The notes under the pieces were generated by a model that did not search any database, was not told where the DNA came from, and saw nothing but the letters and a program-made list of their open reading frames with translations. DNA of 64,000 bases, from positions 1 to 64,000 of the forward strand of contig DATMYF010000037.1 in NCBI GenBank assembly GCA_035561075.1. Direction: 5' to 3'. The number at the start of each line of letters is the position of its first letter. Position 1 is the first letter of the stretch. The DNA comes from JAMCRM01 sp035561075. Lineage in GTDB: Bacteria > Acidobacteriota > Terriglobia > Bryobacterales > Bryobacteraceae. This document shows positions 46,215 through 55,393 of this stretch, piece after piece. Made by a program: the position numbers and the translations under genes.

Positions 46215-48494
46215 CTATTGCTCCAGTTTGAGTCCATGTTGCTTGCGGTAGGCCGGAATCTCGCGGTCAAGCGCACCGCGGAGCTGCTGGATTTTCTCGG
46301 CCAGCACTTCCGGCGTATAGAAATAATCCTGTTCCCATTCGTAGCCCAGGCGGGAATCGCGCATTTGGGTGTCGCGCGCGGCTTGTGTGCGGGCCACTTC
46401 CTGCCGCAGGATGGTGGCCATGCGGTTCACGGTGCGGCTTTTTTCCGCGGGGTCGGCCGCCTTGGCGAGTTTGAGGCGCAAGTCTTCAAACTCGAGGATG
46501 GCCTGGTCGCTGCGCATCATGCGTTGCAACTGCTCGGCCAGCAGCACTTCCCGGAACGCCGTGCGGCGCTTGCTCACAGGCGCTTGCAGCGCGGCGCGGC
46601 GGTAGCTTTCAAGCCCCTTTTCCATCTCCCCAGCGGCCGCCAACAGGTACTTGTTGAATACCGGCAGGCTGAAGGGGCTGGCATAGCGCGCGGCGGTGTT
46701 GGTCTTGTTGGTAAAGTCCGGCACCAGGATGACGCGCTCCGGCGCATAGGGCCAGTACTTGCTTATACGCAACCCGCCCGCCTGGACGCCCGGAATGGCC
46801 CAACTGTGCTCCACCTCGACGGCGCGCACCTTGGGTTCCTGGAAAAAGAAGGGCGAGCCGATGGAGTTGGTGGTGCCCATGTTGGGGCCGGTATCCGGCA
46901 ACAGTGCGATGGCTTTGCTGAAGTGGTCCCAGGCGGTGAGCGCGAGGTCTTCGCTGCCGGGACCGAACTCGCGCCGTGCGATGGATTTCAGCAGGTCGTT
47001 CAGCGGCGGCGCGTCCGACCAACTGTACCAGTTGCGCAGTTCCGCCACCCAATTAGGCTTGAAACCGTAGCTCCAGGACTCCATGGTGCCGTCGATCTTG
47101 TGCTTTTCGAGTTGCTCGTAACGAGCATGCCACTGGTAGGGGAAGGGCAGGTAAGGGAAGGTGCCGAACTGCCAGCTCGCAAAAGTGTCGGCCTTGGCGA
47201 AGACCTTCATGCCGCGCTGGCGGGCGCGCTCGATCTGTGCGGCGGAGACTTCGGCCGGCCCGACTTCATTGATGGCGTAGTCCTTGAGGTAGCCCTCCTC
47301 GCCGTCGCGCATAAAACTCTTGCCGTTTTCCCAGGTTACCAACGGGATCACGTCCTGGGCATAGCGGTCGATCACGTAGCGCTTAGTATCCACCGACCGC
47401 GCGCGGAAGTCGATATTGTAATCCCATGCCAGCACCTCGATGGCCGGGTTGATTTTGTGCATTTCCTCGGCGGCGATGGCCACCCCGTGGGTCCACGCGT
47501 CGATCCATTTGCGGATATCGCCGCGGTTCCAAGAGGGCCAGCGTTCGTAATCGAAGCCTTCGATGAGCAGCACGTAGCCGCGGATTTCCGGAAACTGGTT
47601 GACGTTGTCGCGAACCAGTTTGCGCAGCACGGCCTCGTTTTCGGGCGTGCCGTCCAGGTGGTGCATGATGGGGGCGTAGACATCCAGGCCGTAGCGCGCG
47701 GCGCGCTGGATCAGGTCGCGCATGCGTGCAGGGTTCTGCCGCCGCATCATGTAGTTGTAAGGCCAGCCGGCGATCACGCCGTTGGGGTTGGCGTAGACCG
47801 AGGCGTAAATCGCATCGAAGCCGTGGTGGGCGATCATGGAGAGATAGGTATCGGGCCACTCCATCCAGCCCAGGCCGGAAAGCGTCATGCGCGCGCCGTA
47901 GAGGCTGTGGCGGACGGTGTTGAGATCGCGCGGCAGGAAGGGGGCTTGCCGCATACTCATGCGCGCCTCCAGGTTGTAGAGGCCGTACATGGCCCCGCGC
48001 TCGTCATAGCCGCAGACCGCGATGCGCTCGGGCGCGACGACGATCTGGTAGTCCTTCCGGCCGGCAAGCGCGTCGCCGCAGCCGGGCATCTGGTCGCGCG
48101 TGCCTGCCACGATGGCGCGGCTCATTCCGCTCCACTCGGCCAGCGAGCCCGGCGTATTCAGTTCCACCCGCACCTGCATGGCGCGGCTGAGATAGTCGCG
48201 AAAATCCTCTGCCGCCTGGCGCAGCACCGGACTGGAGGCGGCTGGGATGGCCAGCGTCCAGCCCTGTGCGGGCAGCGCCAGTTCATTCGCCGCGGGCTTG
48301 GCGGCCGGGTTGCGCCGCAGCGGCTCGGTCCAGGTCTCGATGGTCTTACGAAAATCGTGAGGCCGCTCGATGGGAAGTGCCGGCAAGGCGCGGGCGGCGA
48401 ATTCGGCGGCCGTAATCCGGGCTTCAGCCGGAAGCCCGGGCTGCGCGCATAGCAGTGGGGCGGCCAAAAATAGCAGGCGGCGTAACTGGTGCAT
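46215..48494 (-). CDS. Exported alpha-glucuronidase/GH20-like enzyme
   Basis: 759 residues from ATG 48494 (MHQLRRLLFLAAPLLCAQPGLPAEA, a Sec signal). Residues about 55-175 look like the alpha-glucuronidase N-terminal (GH20b-type) domain (LAIPAASSPVLRQAAEDFRDYLSRAM; YQIVVAPERIAVCGYDERGAMYGLYNLE). A TIM barrel follows (HGFDAIYASVYANPNG, YGLDVYAPIMHHLDGTPENEA, VLAWDYNID, FAKADTFASW, KIDGTMESWSYG), then a helical C-terminal region. A GH67/GH84/GH20-related glycosidase is likely but catalytic acids are not securely placed. First gene of the left operon, divergent from the TonB receptor. The long plus-strand frame opposite it is a shadow. Confidence 0.72.
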   Translation of the reverse strand: MHQLRRLLFLAAPLLCAQPGLPAEARITAAEFAARALPALPIERPHDFRKTIETWTEPLRRNPAAKPAANELALPAQGWTLAIPAASSPVLRQAAEDFRDYLSRAMQVRVELNTPGSLAEWSGMSRAIVAGTRDQMPGCGDALAGRKDYQIVVAPERIAVCGYDERGAMYGLYNLEARMSMRQAPFLPRDLNTVRHSLYGARMTLSGLGWMEWPDTYLSMIAHHGFDAIYASVYANPNGVIAGWPYNYMMRRQNPARMRDLIQRAARYGLDVYAPIMHHLDGTPENEAVLRKLVRDNVNQFPEIRGYVLLIEGFDYERWPSWNRGDIRKWIDAWTHGVAIAAEEMHKINPAIEVLAWDYNIDFRARSVDTKRYVIDRYAQDVIPLVTWENGKSFMRDGEEGYLKDYAINEVGPAEVSAAQIERARQRGMKVFAKADTFASWQFGTFPYLPFPYQWHARYEQLEKHKIDGTMESWSYGFKPNWVAELRNWYSWSDAPPLNDLLKSIARREFGPGSEDLALTAWDHFSKAIALLPDTGPNMGTTNSIGSPFFFQEPKVRAVEVEHSWAIPGVQAGGLRISKYWPYAPERVILVPDFTNKTNTAARYASPFSLPVFNKYLLAAAGEMEKGLESYRRAALQAPVSKRRTAFREVLLAEQLQRMMRSDQAILEFEDLRLKLAKAADPAEKSRTVNRMATILRQEVARTQAARDTQMRDSRLGYEWEQDYFYTPEVLAEKIQQLRGALDREIPAYRKQHGLKLEQ

Positions 48495-48683
48495 ACGTGG
48501 AGTATCCACCAGTTTGATGTTTGATGCAAGGGTCGATTTGCCTCTTTAGCTCGCATTCATGGGTTTGATTGCTGTAACCGCGCTTTGGGGGGTTCTGAAG
48601 TTTTCTCTTGACTCTGTATACAATCGGTGTACGATCGGCGAAGGACCGGTCTCGCGGTTCAAATGCTTCGAAGAGGTCAGAAC
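48495..48683. promoter_or_regulatory. Divergent promoter region of the two glycan-type operons
   Basis: The 189-bp gap feeds both the left operon (from 48494) and the receptor operon (from 48684). TTGACT (48608-48613) with TACGAT (48630-48635), 16-bp spacing, is a good rightward promoter. Two half-sites, GTATAC (48616-48621) and GTGTAC (48627-48632), one helical turn apart, lie between and over the -35 and -10 boxes, where a repressor would block RNA polymerase. The gntR promoter has the same pair at the same spacing (57536-57552). Confidence 0.6.
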
Positions 48684-51600
48684 ATGCGCTGCTTAAAGCT
48701 TCTCGTTGTCGCCTTCGCCCTTTCCGTGCCTTCCTGGAGCCAGGAATCCCGCGCCTCTATCGTGGGTCGCGTGACGGATTCCTCAGGCGCCGTCATTCCC
48801 GGCGCCACCGTCACCGCCACCAACCAGAGCACCAATGTGCCGGTGGCGGCCCAGGCCAACGAACAGGGGAACTACCAGATTCTGTTCCTTAATCCAGGCC
48901 TGTACAAAATTTCCGTTACCGCCCAGGGTTTCAAGGGGTTCCAGCGTGGCAACATCGAGCTGCGCGTGAGCGACCGCGTGAGCCTGGACATCCCACTGGA
49001 GGTGGGCGATGTCAAAGAGACCGTGGTGGTAGTGGCGCAAACGCCGCTGCTCGAAAGCGCCTCGGCCGCTGTGGGACAGGTGATTGATAACCGCCGCGTC
49101 TCCGAGCTACCGCTGCCGCACGGCAACTCGCGCTCGCTGTTCCTGATGCTGCCGGGCGTGAATACCGGATTCGCGGACACGCTGAAATACCAGGACCCTT
49201 CGCGGCCCTCCACGATCGCGCTCTTCAGCTATAACGGATCGCCCTTCGGCAGCACGGAGTTTACGATGGACGGGGTACCGAACACCCAGACGGCCAACTC
49301 CAGTTCCGGCTCGTCCATCTCCAACCAGCCTCCGGCGGACGCCATCCAGGAGATCAAGATGGAGACGGCCTACGATGCCAGCGTGGGCCACTCCTCGGGC
49401 GCCCACATCGCCATGGTGATGAAATCGGGCACTAACGCGCTGCACGGCACAGGCTCTTTCTTCTACCGCAACCCGGTGCTGAACGCCAATAACTTCTTCA
49501 GCAACCGCGCCGGCACCCCTCGCGGGGAGTTCGATTACAAGCGCATCGGCTACAGTGTCAACGGGCCGGTATACATACCCAAGGTTTACAACGGGAAGAA
49601 CCGTACCTTCTTCGCCTACACCTACGAGTACATGGACGAGAAGCCCATCGCCTTCCCCATTATCACCACGGTGCCCAGCCTGGCTGCGCGCAAGGGCGAC
49701 TTCTCGTCGCTGCTGAACCTGGGCTCGATTTACCAAATCTACGATCCGAACACCATCGCGGTGGCGCCTAACGGCCGTTACTCGCGCCAGCCGCTACCAG
49801 GCAATATCGTCCCGCAGAGCCGCATCAATCCGGTTGCGTCCAACCTGCTGAAATGGTGGCCCGAGCCCAACGCAAAGGGAACCGCCGAAGGTCTTCAGAA
49901 TCTCGAGCTACTGAACCTGCCGGTACCGAATAAGTTCCAAAACCACATTGCCCGCGTCGACCATTACGTCAGCAACAAGCAGCGAATTTACGGCCGTTAC
50001 TCCCGCTATTTCAAGCGGGAAGGGAAGTATTACGACAACCTGGGCAACGACGCCTCGGGCATGTACGCCCGCATCAAGCCGTATAACTTCGTAATCGATG
50101 ATATCTACACCCCGACACCTAACATGGTGATCGATTTTCGCTATGGCTTTCAGCGCTTTCTAATGCGCAGCAGCCAGCCCAGCGAGGGCTTCGACCTCTC
50201 CACGTTGGGGTTCGACAAGAGCCTGGTAGACGCACTGGCCTTCCGGCCGGCTTTCGCCCGCACGCTGCCGGGCATCAATATCTCCTCCATGGAGCCGCTG
50301 TTGCGTTCGGGGCAGGAGAATTCGGCGGACAACATCCATTCCTGGTTTGTGGACGTGAACCGCCCGACGCGTAACCACGGTTTCAAGTTCGGCGCGGACC
50401 TGCGCGTCTATCTCAAAAACCGTTTCGTGCCCGGCGAGGCCAGCGGCCGGTACACCTTTGGGACCACTTGGACCAACGGCCCGCTAGATAACAGCCCGGC
50501 GGCTCCCGGCGGGGTGGGACAGGCTATGGCCTCGTTCCTGCTCGGCCGGCCCAGCTCCGCTTATGTGGATTACAACGACAGCTATGCGGCCAAATCCACT
50601 TACTACGCGTTCTACTTACAGGACGACTGGCGCGTGCTCCCGCGGCTCACAATCACCATGGGGCTGCGTTACGAGTATGAGGGGCCGGTGACGGATCGCT
50701 ACAACCGCAGCGTGCGGGGTTTCGACCCCACAGCCGAGCTGCCCATCTCGCGCCAGGTGGAGGCCAATTACGCGGCCAGTCCGATTGCGGAGCTGCCTTC
50801 CAGTCAGTACAAGGTGCGTGGCGGTTTGTTGTTTGCCGGCGCCGGCGGCCAAAGCCGCGCCCTTTGGGAGCCGGACAGCAACAACATCGCCCCCCGCATC
50901 GGCTTCTCCTATAACCCCTTGAAGAATACGGTGCTGCGCGGCGGCTACGGCATCTTTTTCGTACCCACTGGAATCCCGGCGCAGGTGGTGCCACTCCAGA
51001 CCGGATACAGCCAGAGCACCACTATGGTCTCGTCCGTCGACGGCGGCCAGACCTTCATCGCCGATTTCACTAACCCGTTCCCGACCGGCATCATCACCCC
51101 TCGCGGCAACCGCGACGGCCTCATGACGTACGTGGGCCGCGGCGTCAGCTTCTTCGATACCAACAGGCGCGCTGCCTATAACCAGCGCTGGGACCTGCAC
51201 CTTCAGCAGATCCTGCCCGGCCAGTTTCTGGTGGACTTGGGTTACGCCGGCAGCCGTGCCACCAAGCTGCTCATCAGCCGGCCGCTTTCGGGCATTCCCA
51301 CGCAGTACCTGAGCCGCCTGCCGTACCGCGACCAGCCGGTGATCGACCGTCTGTCCGCGGCGGTGCCGAACCCCTACTACCCGCTGCTACCCGGCACCAG
51401 CCTGGCGGGGATCAACACGTCCGTGGGCTCGACACTGTGCCCTTACCCGCAGTTCGCCTGCTCGGTAAACACCATCAACAACCAGGGCTACTCGTGGTAC
51501 CACAGCATGCAGTTGCGCGTGGAACGGCGCTTCGCGAACGGCTTCACCTACCTGCTGGGCTATACGTGGTCGAAGCTCATGGAGGCCACCTCTTACGCCA

Positions 51601-52178
51601 ACGCGCTCGACCCGACCCCCTACCGCACCATCTCGGCCAACGACCGCCCGCACCACATCTCGATGAGCGGCATCTACGAGCTGCCTTTCGGCCGCGGGCG
51701 CAAGTGGCTGAGTAGCGCGCCATCGCCCGTTCGCATGATCCTGGGCGACTGGCAGGCGGGCGCCATTTTCCAGGCCTGGAGCGGCCAGCCGCTCGGTTTC
51801 GGCGACGTGCCCTTCTACGGCGACATCAAGAACATCCCGCTTTCAGCCGGCGAGCGCACCATCGACCGCTGGTTCAACACCGATGCGGGCTTCGAGAAAG
51901 CCTCCGCGAAACAGCTCAGCTATCACTATCGCACGGCCCCGTTCTATTACTCGGCGGTGCGTTCGGACATCATGAACACCTGGGACATCTCCCTGCTTAA
52001 GTACGTCAACCTGACCGAGAAAGCCAAGGTACAGATCCGGGCGGAGGCGTTCAACGCCTTCAACCATACGAGCTTTGCCGCGCCCAATACCTCCGTCACC
52101 AGCAGCGCGTTTGGCCGGGTGACGGCGGATATCAACCTGCCGCGTATCGTGCAGTTCGGCATTAAAGTAGTGTATTAG
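48684..52178 (+). CDS. Oar-like TonB-dependent receptor
   Basis: About 1164 residues from ATG 48684 (signal MRCLKLLVVAFALSVPSWSQ; AGAGG upstream). A CarboxypepD_reg domain at about residues 24-105 (GRVTDSSGAVIPGATVTATNQ) precedes the plug (LEVGDVKETVVVVAQTPLLE, SELPLPHGNSRSLFLMLPGV) and a large 22-strand barrel (RTFFAYTYEYMDEKP, LTITMGLRYEYEGP, NTVLRGGYGIFF, YLLGYTWSKLMEA), ending in an aromatic strand (FGIKVVY). Such receptors take up oligosaccharides or other large ligands; acidobacteria carry many and lack SusD partners, none being present here. It heads the right operon. Confidence 0.9.
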   Translation: MRCLKLLVVAFALSVPSWSQESRASIVGRVTDSSGAVIPGATVTATNQSTNVPVAAQANEQGNYQILFLNPGLYKISVTAQGFKGFQRGNIELRVSDRVSLDIPLEVGDVKETVVVVAQTPLLESASAAVGQVIDNRRVSELPLPHGNSRSLFLMLPGVNTGFADTLKYQDPSRPSTIALFSYNGSPFGSTEFTMDGVPNTQTANSSSGSSISNQPPADAIQEIKMETAYDASVGHSSGAHIAMVMKSGTNALHGTGSFFYRNPVLNANNFFSNRAGTPRGEFDYKRIGYSVNGPVYIPKVYNGKNRTFFAYTYEYMDEKPIAFPIITTVPSLAARKGDFSSLLNLGSIYQIYDPNTIAVAPNGRYSRQPLPGNIVPQSRINPVASNLLKWWPEPNAKGTAEGLQNLELLNLPVPNKFQNHIARVDHYVSNKQRIYGRYSRYFKREGKYYDNLGNDASGMYARIKPYNFVIDDIYTPTPNMVIDFRYGFQRFLMRSSQPSEGFDLSTLGFDKSLVDALAFRPAFARTLPGINISSMEPLLRSGQENSADNIHSWFVDVNRPTRNHGFKFGADLRVYLKNRFVPGEASGRYTFGTTWTNGPLDNSPAAPGGVGQAMASFLLGRPSSAYVDYNDSYAAKSTYYAFYLQDDWRVLPRLTITMGLRYEYEGPVTDRYNRSVRGFDPTAELPISRQVEANYAASPIAELPSSQYKVRGGLLFAGAGGQSRALWEPDSNNIAPRIGFSYNPLKNTVLRGGYGIFFVPTGIPAQVVPLQTGYSQSTTMVSSVDGGQTFIADFTNPFPTGIITPRGNRDGLMTYVGRGVSFFDTNRRAAYNQRWDLHLQQILPGQFLVDLGYAGSRATKLLISRPLSGIPTQYLSRLPYRDQPVIDRLSAAVPNPYYPLLPGTSLAGINTSVGSTLCPYPQFACSVNTINNQGYSWYHSMQLRVERRFANGFTYLLGYTWSKLMEATSYANALDPTPYRTISANDRPHHISMSGIYELPFGRGRKWLSSAPSPVRMILGDWQAGAIFQAWSGQPLGFGDVPFYGDIKNIPLSAGERTIDRWFNTDAGFEKASAKQLSYHYRTAPFYYSAVRSDIMNTWDISLLKYVNLTEKAKVQIRAEAFNAFNHTSFAAPNTSVTSSAFGRVTADINLPRIVQFGIKVVY

Positions 52179-52217
52179 TGCCTTCCGTCACTCACGGGGG
52201 CAGCGAAGGGAGTCCGA

Positions 52218-54392
52218 ATGAAACGGCGTGAATTTCTCTGGGCCGGCGCGGCGGCTGCCGGCCTCGCCCCACATCTTGCGGCGCAGCCGGCGCGCGTGGC
52301 GAGCGCCGCTCTCGGCCGCAAGCTGATCGCGGTCCACACCATGGTGGACATGCCGGACTGGTCCGTCGATGCCGGCAAGAAGTGGAACGCACGCACGTTC
52401 ATCCGCGACTGCAAGGAGGCCGGGGTCGAGATCATCGAGCTGAAGACGAAGAACGCCATGGGGCACGCCGCCTTTCCTTTTAAGGGCCGCCCCTGCCCCG
52501 GCGATTGGACCACGGAGACTCGCGAGTTGGCCCGGCGCGAGGGCATGCCTTTCATCGCCTATTACAACGTCGGGCTGGATAACTGGATGGCACGGCAGCG
52601 CCCCGAATGGCGCTGTGTGGACCCTGCCGGCAAGGAAAAGATCGCGTTCGGGGCGTATAACTGGATGTGCCTGCGCTCGCCCTGGCGCGATCAGGTGCTG
52701 GCGGAACTGCGGCAAGTAGCGGAGGCCATCCGGCCGGAGGGTTTCTGGTTCGACCTGCTAGGCGCTCCCAATGCCTACGGAGTGGGCTCGTTCGACCCCG
52801 GCCAAGCCTGCTTCTGCCCATACTGCCGCGCGGCGTACGAAAAGACATTCAAAGAACAGCCGCCGCTGTCTTCAGACGACCCCGCGGTTCGGCTGCGGGT
52901 GAACCGCTTCGGCCACCGCGCCCGCAGCGAGATGCTGCGCGATGCCGTGGACCTGCTGCTCTCGATCGATCCAGCCATGGTGATCGGCTACAACGGCGCG
53001 GGCATCCGCGACCTCCTGGGCGGCACTCCGCAGGACATACAGGACCGCATCGGGCTACATTCCACAGAGGCCAAGCCGCACCGCAGCATCAGCTTCACGG
53101 CGAAATCGATGTGGGCCATGGGGAAGCCTTACCAGGTACATTCCTATGGTGGCTTCATGCGGCTGCAGCCGGGCACGGTGCAGGGCACCTGGTCGGCCTG
53201 GAACCTCATCCCTTCCTCTTACATGGAAGTTAGCGCGGCCATTGCCACCGCGCACGGCGGACGCATTTCGGCGGGGATCAATCCGCTGCCGGACGGCAGC
53301 TTCTACCCAGGGGAGTTTCGCAACCTGGCGCCCACCTTCCGCGCGGTACGCGAGCGGGAACCCTGGCTGGCGGGCCTGGAGAGCGTGCCGGATATAGCGG
53401 TGGTGTACGACCCGGTTTCGGAGTTGAGCCTGCTGCCGCTCCCCGGCCAGCGCGGTCAGCGTGTGCAGGATGAAGCCAGCGGACTGCACCACGCGCTGCT
53501 CGACAGCGGCATTCATTTCGACGTGGTCGACACCTCGCGGCTCAAGCCGTCGAAATACCGCACGCTGCTGGTTGGCGACGCGGTGGCGCCATCTCCGGCG
53601 CTGGGCGAGGCGCTGCGCAGCTTTGTGAATGCGGGCGGGCTGCTCATCGCCACCCATGAGACCTCTCTGCGCGACCCGGGCGGAAAGCGGCGGGACGATT
53701 TCGCCTGGGCGGACCTGCTGGGCGTGCGCTTCACCGGCGTCTCACCATTCAAAGAGGCCAACTACGGCTGGCTCAGCGAGGAGTTGCGCGGCGACGCTCC
53801 CGAATACCCCATCCTGTTCCTGACCGGCGTGCTGGAGGTGCAGTGCACCACTGCCCGTCCGTTAGCGGAGTTGGTCTATCCGGAAGGCCACCGCACGCCC
53901 GATCGCTTCACCGACGGCGAGACGGCTTACACTCATTTCAAGACTTTCACCGGAAAACCGCTGGTCACGATTAACCGGGTGGGGAAGGGCAGCGTAATTT
54001 ACATCGCGGCCCCCATCGGGCAGGAAATTGCCGCGCGCGAGGATCCCTGGTTGAAACGATTGGTGGCCTACGCGGTGCGTAAATACGGGTCCGGGCTGGC
54101 GGTGGAGGTTTCCGCCCCTCCTGGGATTCAGGTTGTCTTCGGGAGGCGAGATGCCGGCGCTACCCATGTGCTCTCGCTGGTGAATCTCTATACCGGGCTG
54201 GCTGCCTCGGGCAGCAGCATCAACCCGCAGGTGGGGCCGGTCAAAGTGGCCATTCCGCTGGGCGTCTTTCCCGCGCGGCCAAAGGCCGTGCAGGCCATCG
54301 ACGCACAAGGTATGCGCTGGCGGGTGGGCCCGAAGGCGCTCGAAATCGATATCGCCAGCGTGGGGCATCATGCCCTGCTGGTGGTCACATAA
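52218..54392 (+). CDS. Tat-exported glycosidase-like protein (paralogue of 41661-43739)
   Basis: 724 residues. Tat signal MKRREFLWAGAAAAGLAPHLAA, then a TIM-barrel-like domain (WNARTFIRDCKEAGVEIIELKTKNAMGHAAF; IRPEGFWFDLLGAPNAYG; CFCPYCRAAYEKTF), a trimerisation-type domain (YRTLLVGDAVAPSPALGEALRSFVNAGGLLIATHE) and a beta domain. The N-terminal part resembles alpha-L-fucosidase/GH29-like and uncharacterised GH-like proteins. The layout parallels the left-arm protein, including the FCPYC/GPTC segment. It follows the receptor by 39 bp. Substrate unknown. Confidence 0.7.
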   Translation: MKRREFLWAGAAAAGLAPHLAAQPARVASAALGRKLIAVHTMVDMPDWSVDAGKKWNARTFIRDCKEAGVEIIELKTKNAMGHAAFPFKGRPCPGDWTTETRELARREGMPFIAYYNVGLDNWMARQRPEWRCVDPAGKEKIAFGAYNWMCLRSPWRDQVLAELRQVAEAIRPEGFWFDLLGAPNAYGVGSFDPGQACFCPYCRAAYEKTFKEQPPLSSDDPAVRLRVNRFGHRARSEMLRDAVDLLLSIDPAMVIGYNGAGIRDLLGGTPQDIQDRIGLHSTEAKPHRSISFTAKSMWAMGKPYQVHSYGGFMRLQPGTVQGTWSAWNLIPSSYMEVSAAIATAHGGRISAGINPLPDGSFYPGEFRNLAPTFRAVREREPWLAGLESVPDIAVVYDPVSELSLLPLPGQRGQRVQDEASGLHHALLDSGIHFDVVDTSRLKPSKYRTLLVGDAVAPSPALGEALRSFVNAGGLLIATHETSLRDPGGKRRDDFAWADLLGVRFTGVSPFKEANYGWLSEELRGDAPEYPILFLTGVLEVQCTTARPLAELVYPEGHRTPDRFTDGETAYTHFKTFTGKPLVTINRVGKGSVIYIAAPIGQEIAAREDPWLKRLVAYAVRKYGSGLAVEVSAPPGIQVVFGRRDAGATHVLSLVNLYTGLAASGSSINPQVGPVKVAIPLGVFPARPKAVQAIDAQGMRWRVGPKALEIDIASVGHHALLVVT

Positions 54393-54404
54393 GGAGGCGG
54401 GAGC

Positions 54405-55388
54405 GTGGATACAGTGCGGATCGGGCTGGTAGGCTGCGGTAGTTACGCCGTGGACCACATGCAGGCGTTCGCGACGGTGCCGGGCATAGAAGTCGCCGCT
54501 GCCTACGACCTGGAGCGCGGCCGGGCGGAGGCGCTGGCGGCTCGCTTTTCCATACCGCGGGTGTGCGGCAGCCTGGAAGAGATCTGCGGCCTGGAGAACC
54601 TGGTCGCTATCGACGTAGTGGCCACCGAGACCGAGCACTACAGGCCGGTGATGGCCGCGCTGAAGGCGGGAAAAGAAGTTTTCGTCGAGAAGCCGCTGGC
54701 CACCGACTTGAAAGAGTGCCGTGCGATGATCGACGCCGCACGGGAACGCGACCTGATCCTCATGGTGGGGCACCTGCTGCGCTTCGAAACCAAGTACACG
54801 CTTATCAGGCAGGAGCTCGATTCCGGCCGCCTGGGCCGCATCGTTTCCATGCACGCACGCCGCAACCGTCCCAAGACGCTACTGCCGGTGTATGGCCGCA
54901 CGCACCCGGTGCTCGAAAATTCCATCCACGATATCGATCTGATGCTGTGGTATACCGGGCAGCCGGTCACGCGCGTACGCGGGTACGGCCGAAAGGCCAC
55001 TGGCGGCCGGCACCACGATACCTTCTGGGGCGTGCTGGAGTTCGCCGGCGGGGCCGTGGGGGTGATCGAGACCATCTGGCTGCTGCCGCAACCCGCCGGG
55101 GTGGCACTGGACGACGCCTTCCAGTTGATTGGCACCTGCGGTGCGGCCAACCTGCAGCTTTTCCCAGGCCCACTGGCCTTCTGGCGGGAGGATGGCAGCC
55201 AGGTTCCAGACGTTTCCTATACCAGCATCCTGCGGGAGCAACTGGCGCATTTTTGCGAGTGCGTGCGCACCGGCCGGCAACCGTCGATCATCACTCCCGT
55301 GGAGGCCATGCGGGCGGTACGGGTGGCGCTGGCGCTGATCGAATCCGCCGAGGCCGGGCGCGACATCGAAATCGGCGACTGGGAGTGA
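54405..55388 (+). CDS. Gfo/Idh/MocA-family oxidoreductase
   Basis: 327 residues from a GTG with GGAGGCGGGAG upstream. N-terminal Rossmann fold with GLVGCGSYAVDHMQAF; FVEKPLATDLKECRAMI carries the conserved EKP lysine; the second domain has HDIDLMLWYTG, with the conserved Asp/His pattern, and an antiparallel sheet (VLEFAGGAVGVIETIW). These enzymes oxidise or epimerise sugars or inositols with NAD(P). No signal peptide, so it acts on the imported product in the cytoplasm. Confidence 0.88.
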   Translation: MDTVRIGLVGCGSYAVDHMQAFATVPGIEVAAAYDLERGRAEALAARFSIPRVCGSLEEICGLENLVAIDVVATETEHYRPVMAALKAGKEVFVEKPLATDLKECRAMIDAARERDLILMVGHLLRFETKYTLIRQELDSGRLGRIVSMHARRNRPKTLLPVYGRTHPVLENSIHDIDLMLWYTGQPVTRVRGYGRKATGGRHHDTFWGVLEFAGGAVGVIETIWLLPQPAGVALDDAFQLIGTCGAANLQLFPGPLAFWREDGSQVPDVSYTSILREQLAHFCECVRTGRQPSIITPVEAMRAVRVALALIESAEAGRDIEIGDWE

Positions 55389-55393
55389 TTCCC

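Noticed and set aside
46218..48452. 744-codon plus-strand frame opposite the glucuronidase-like gene
   Set aside because: The minus-strand product has a signal peptide and recognisable domain motifs; the plus-strand product is a composition shadow without motifs.
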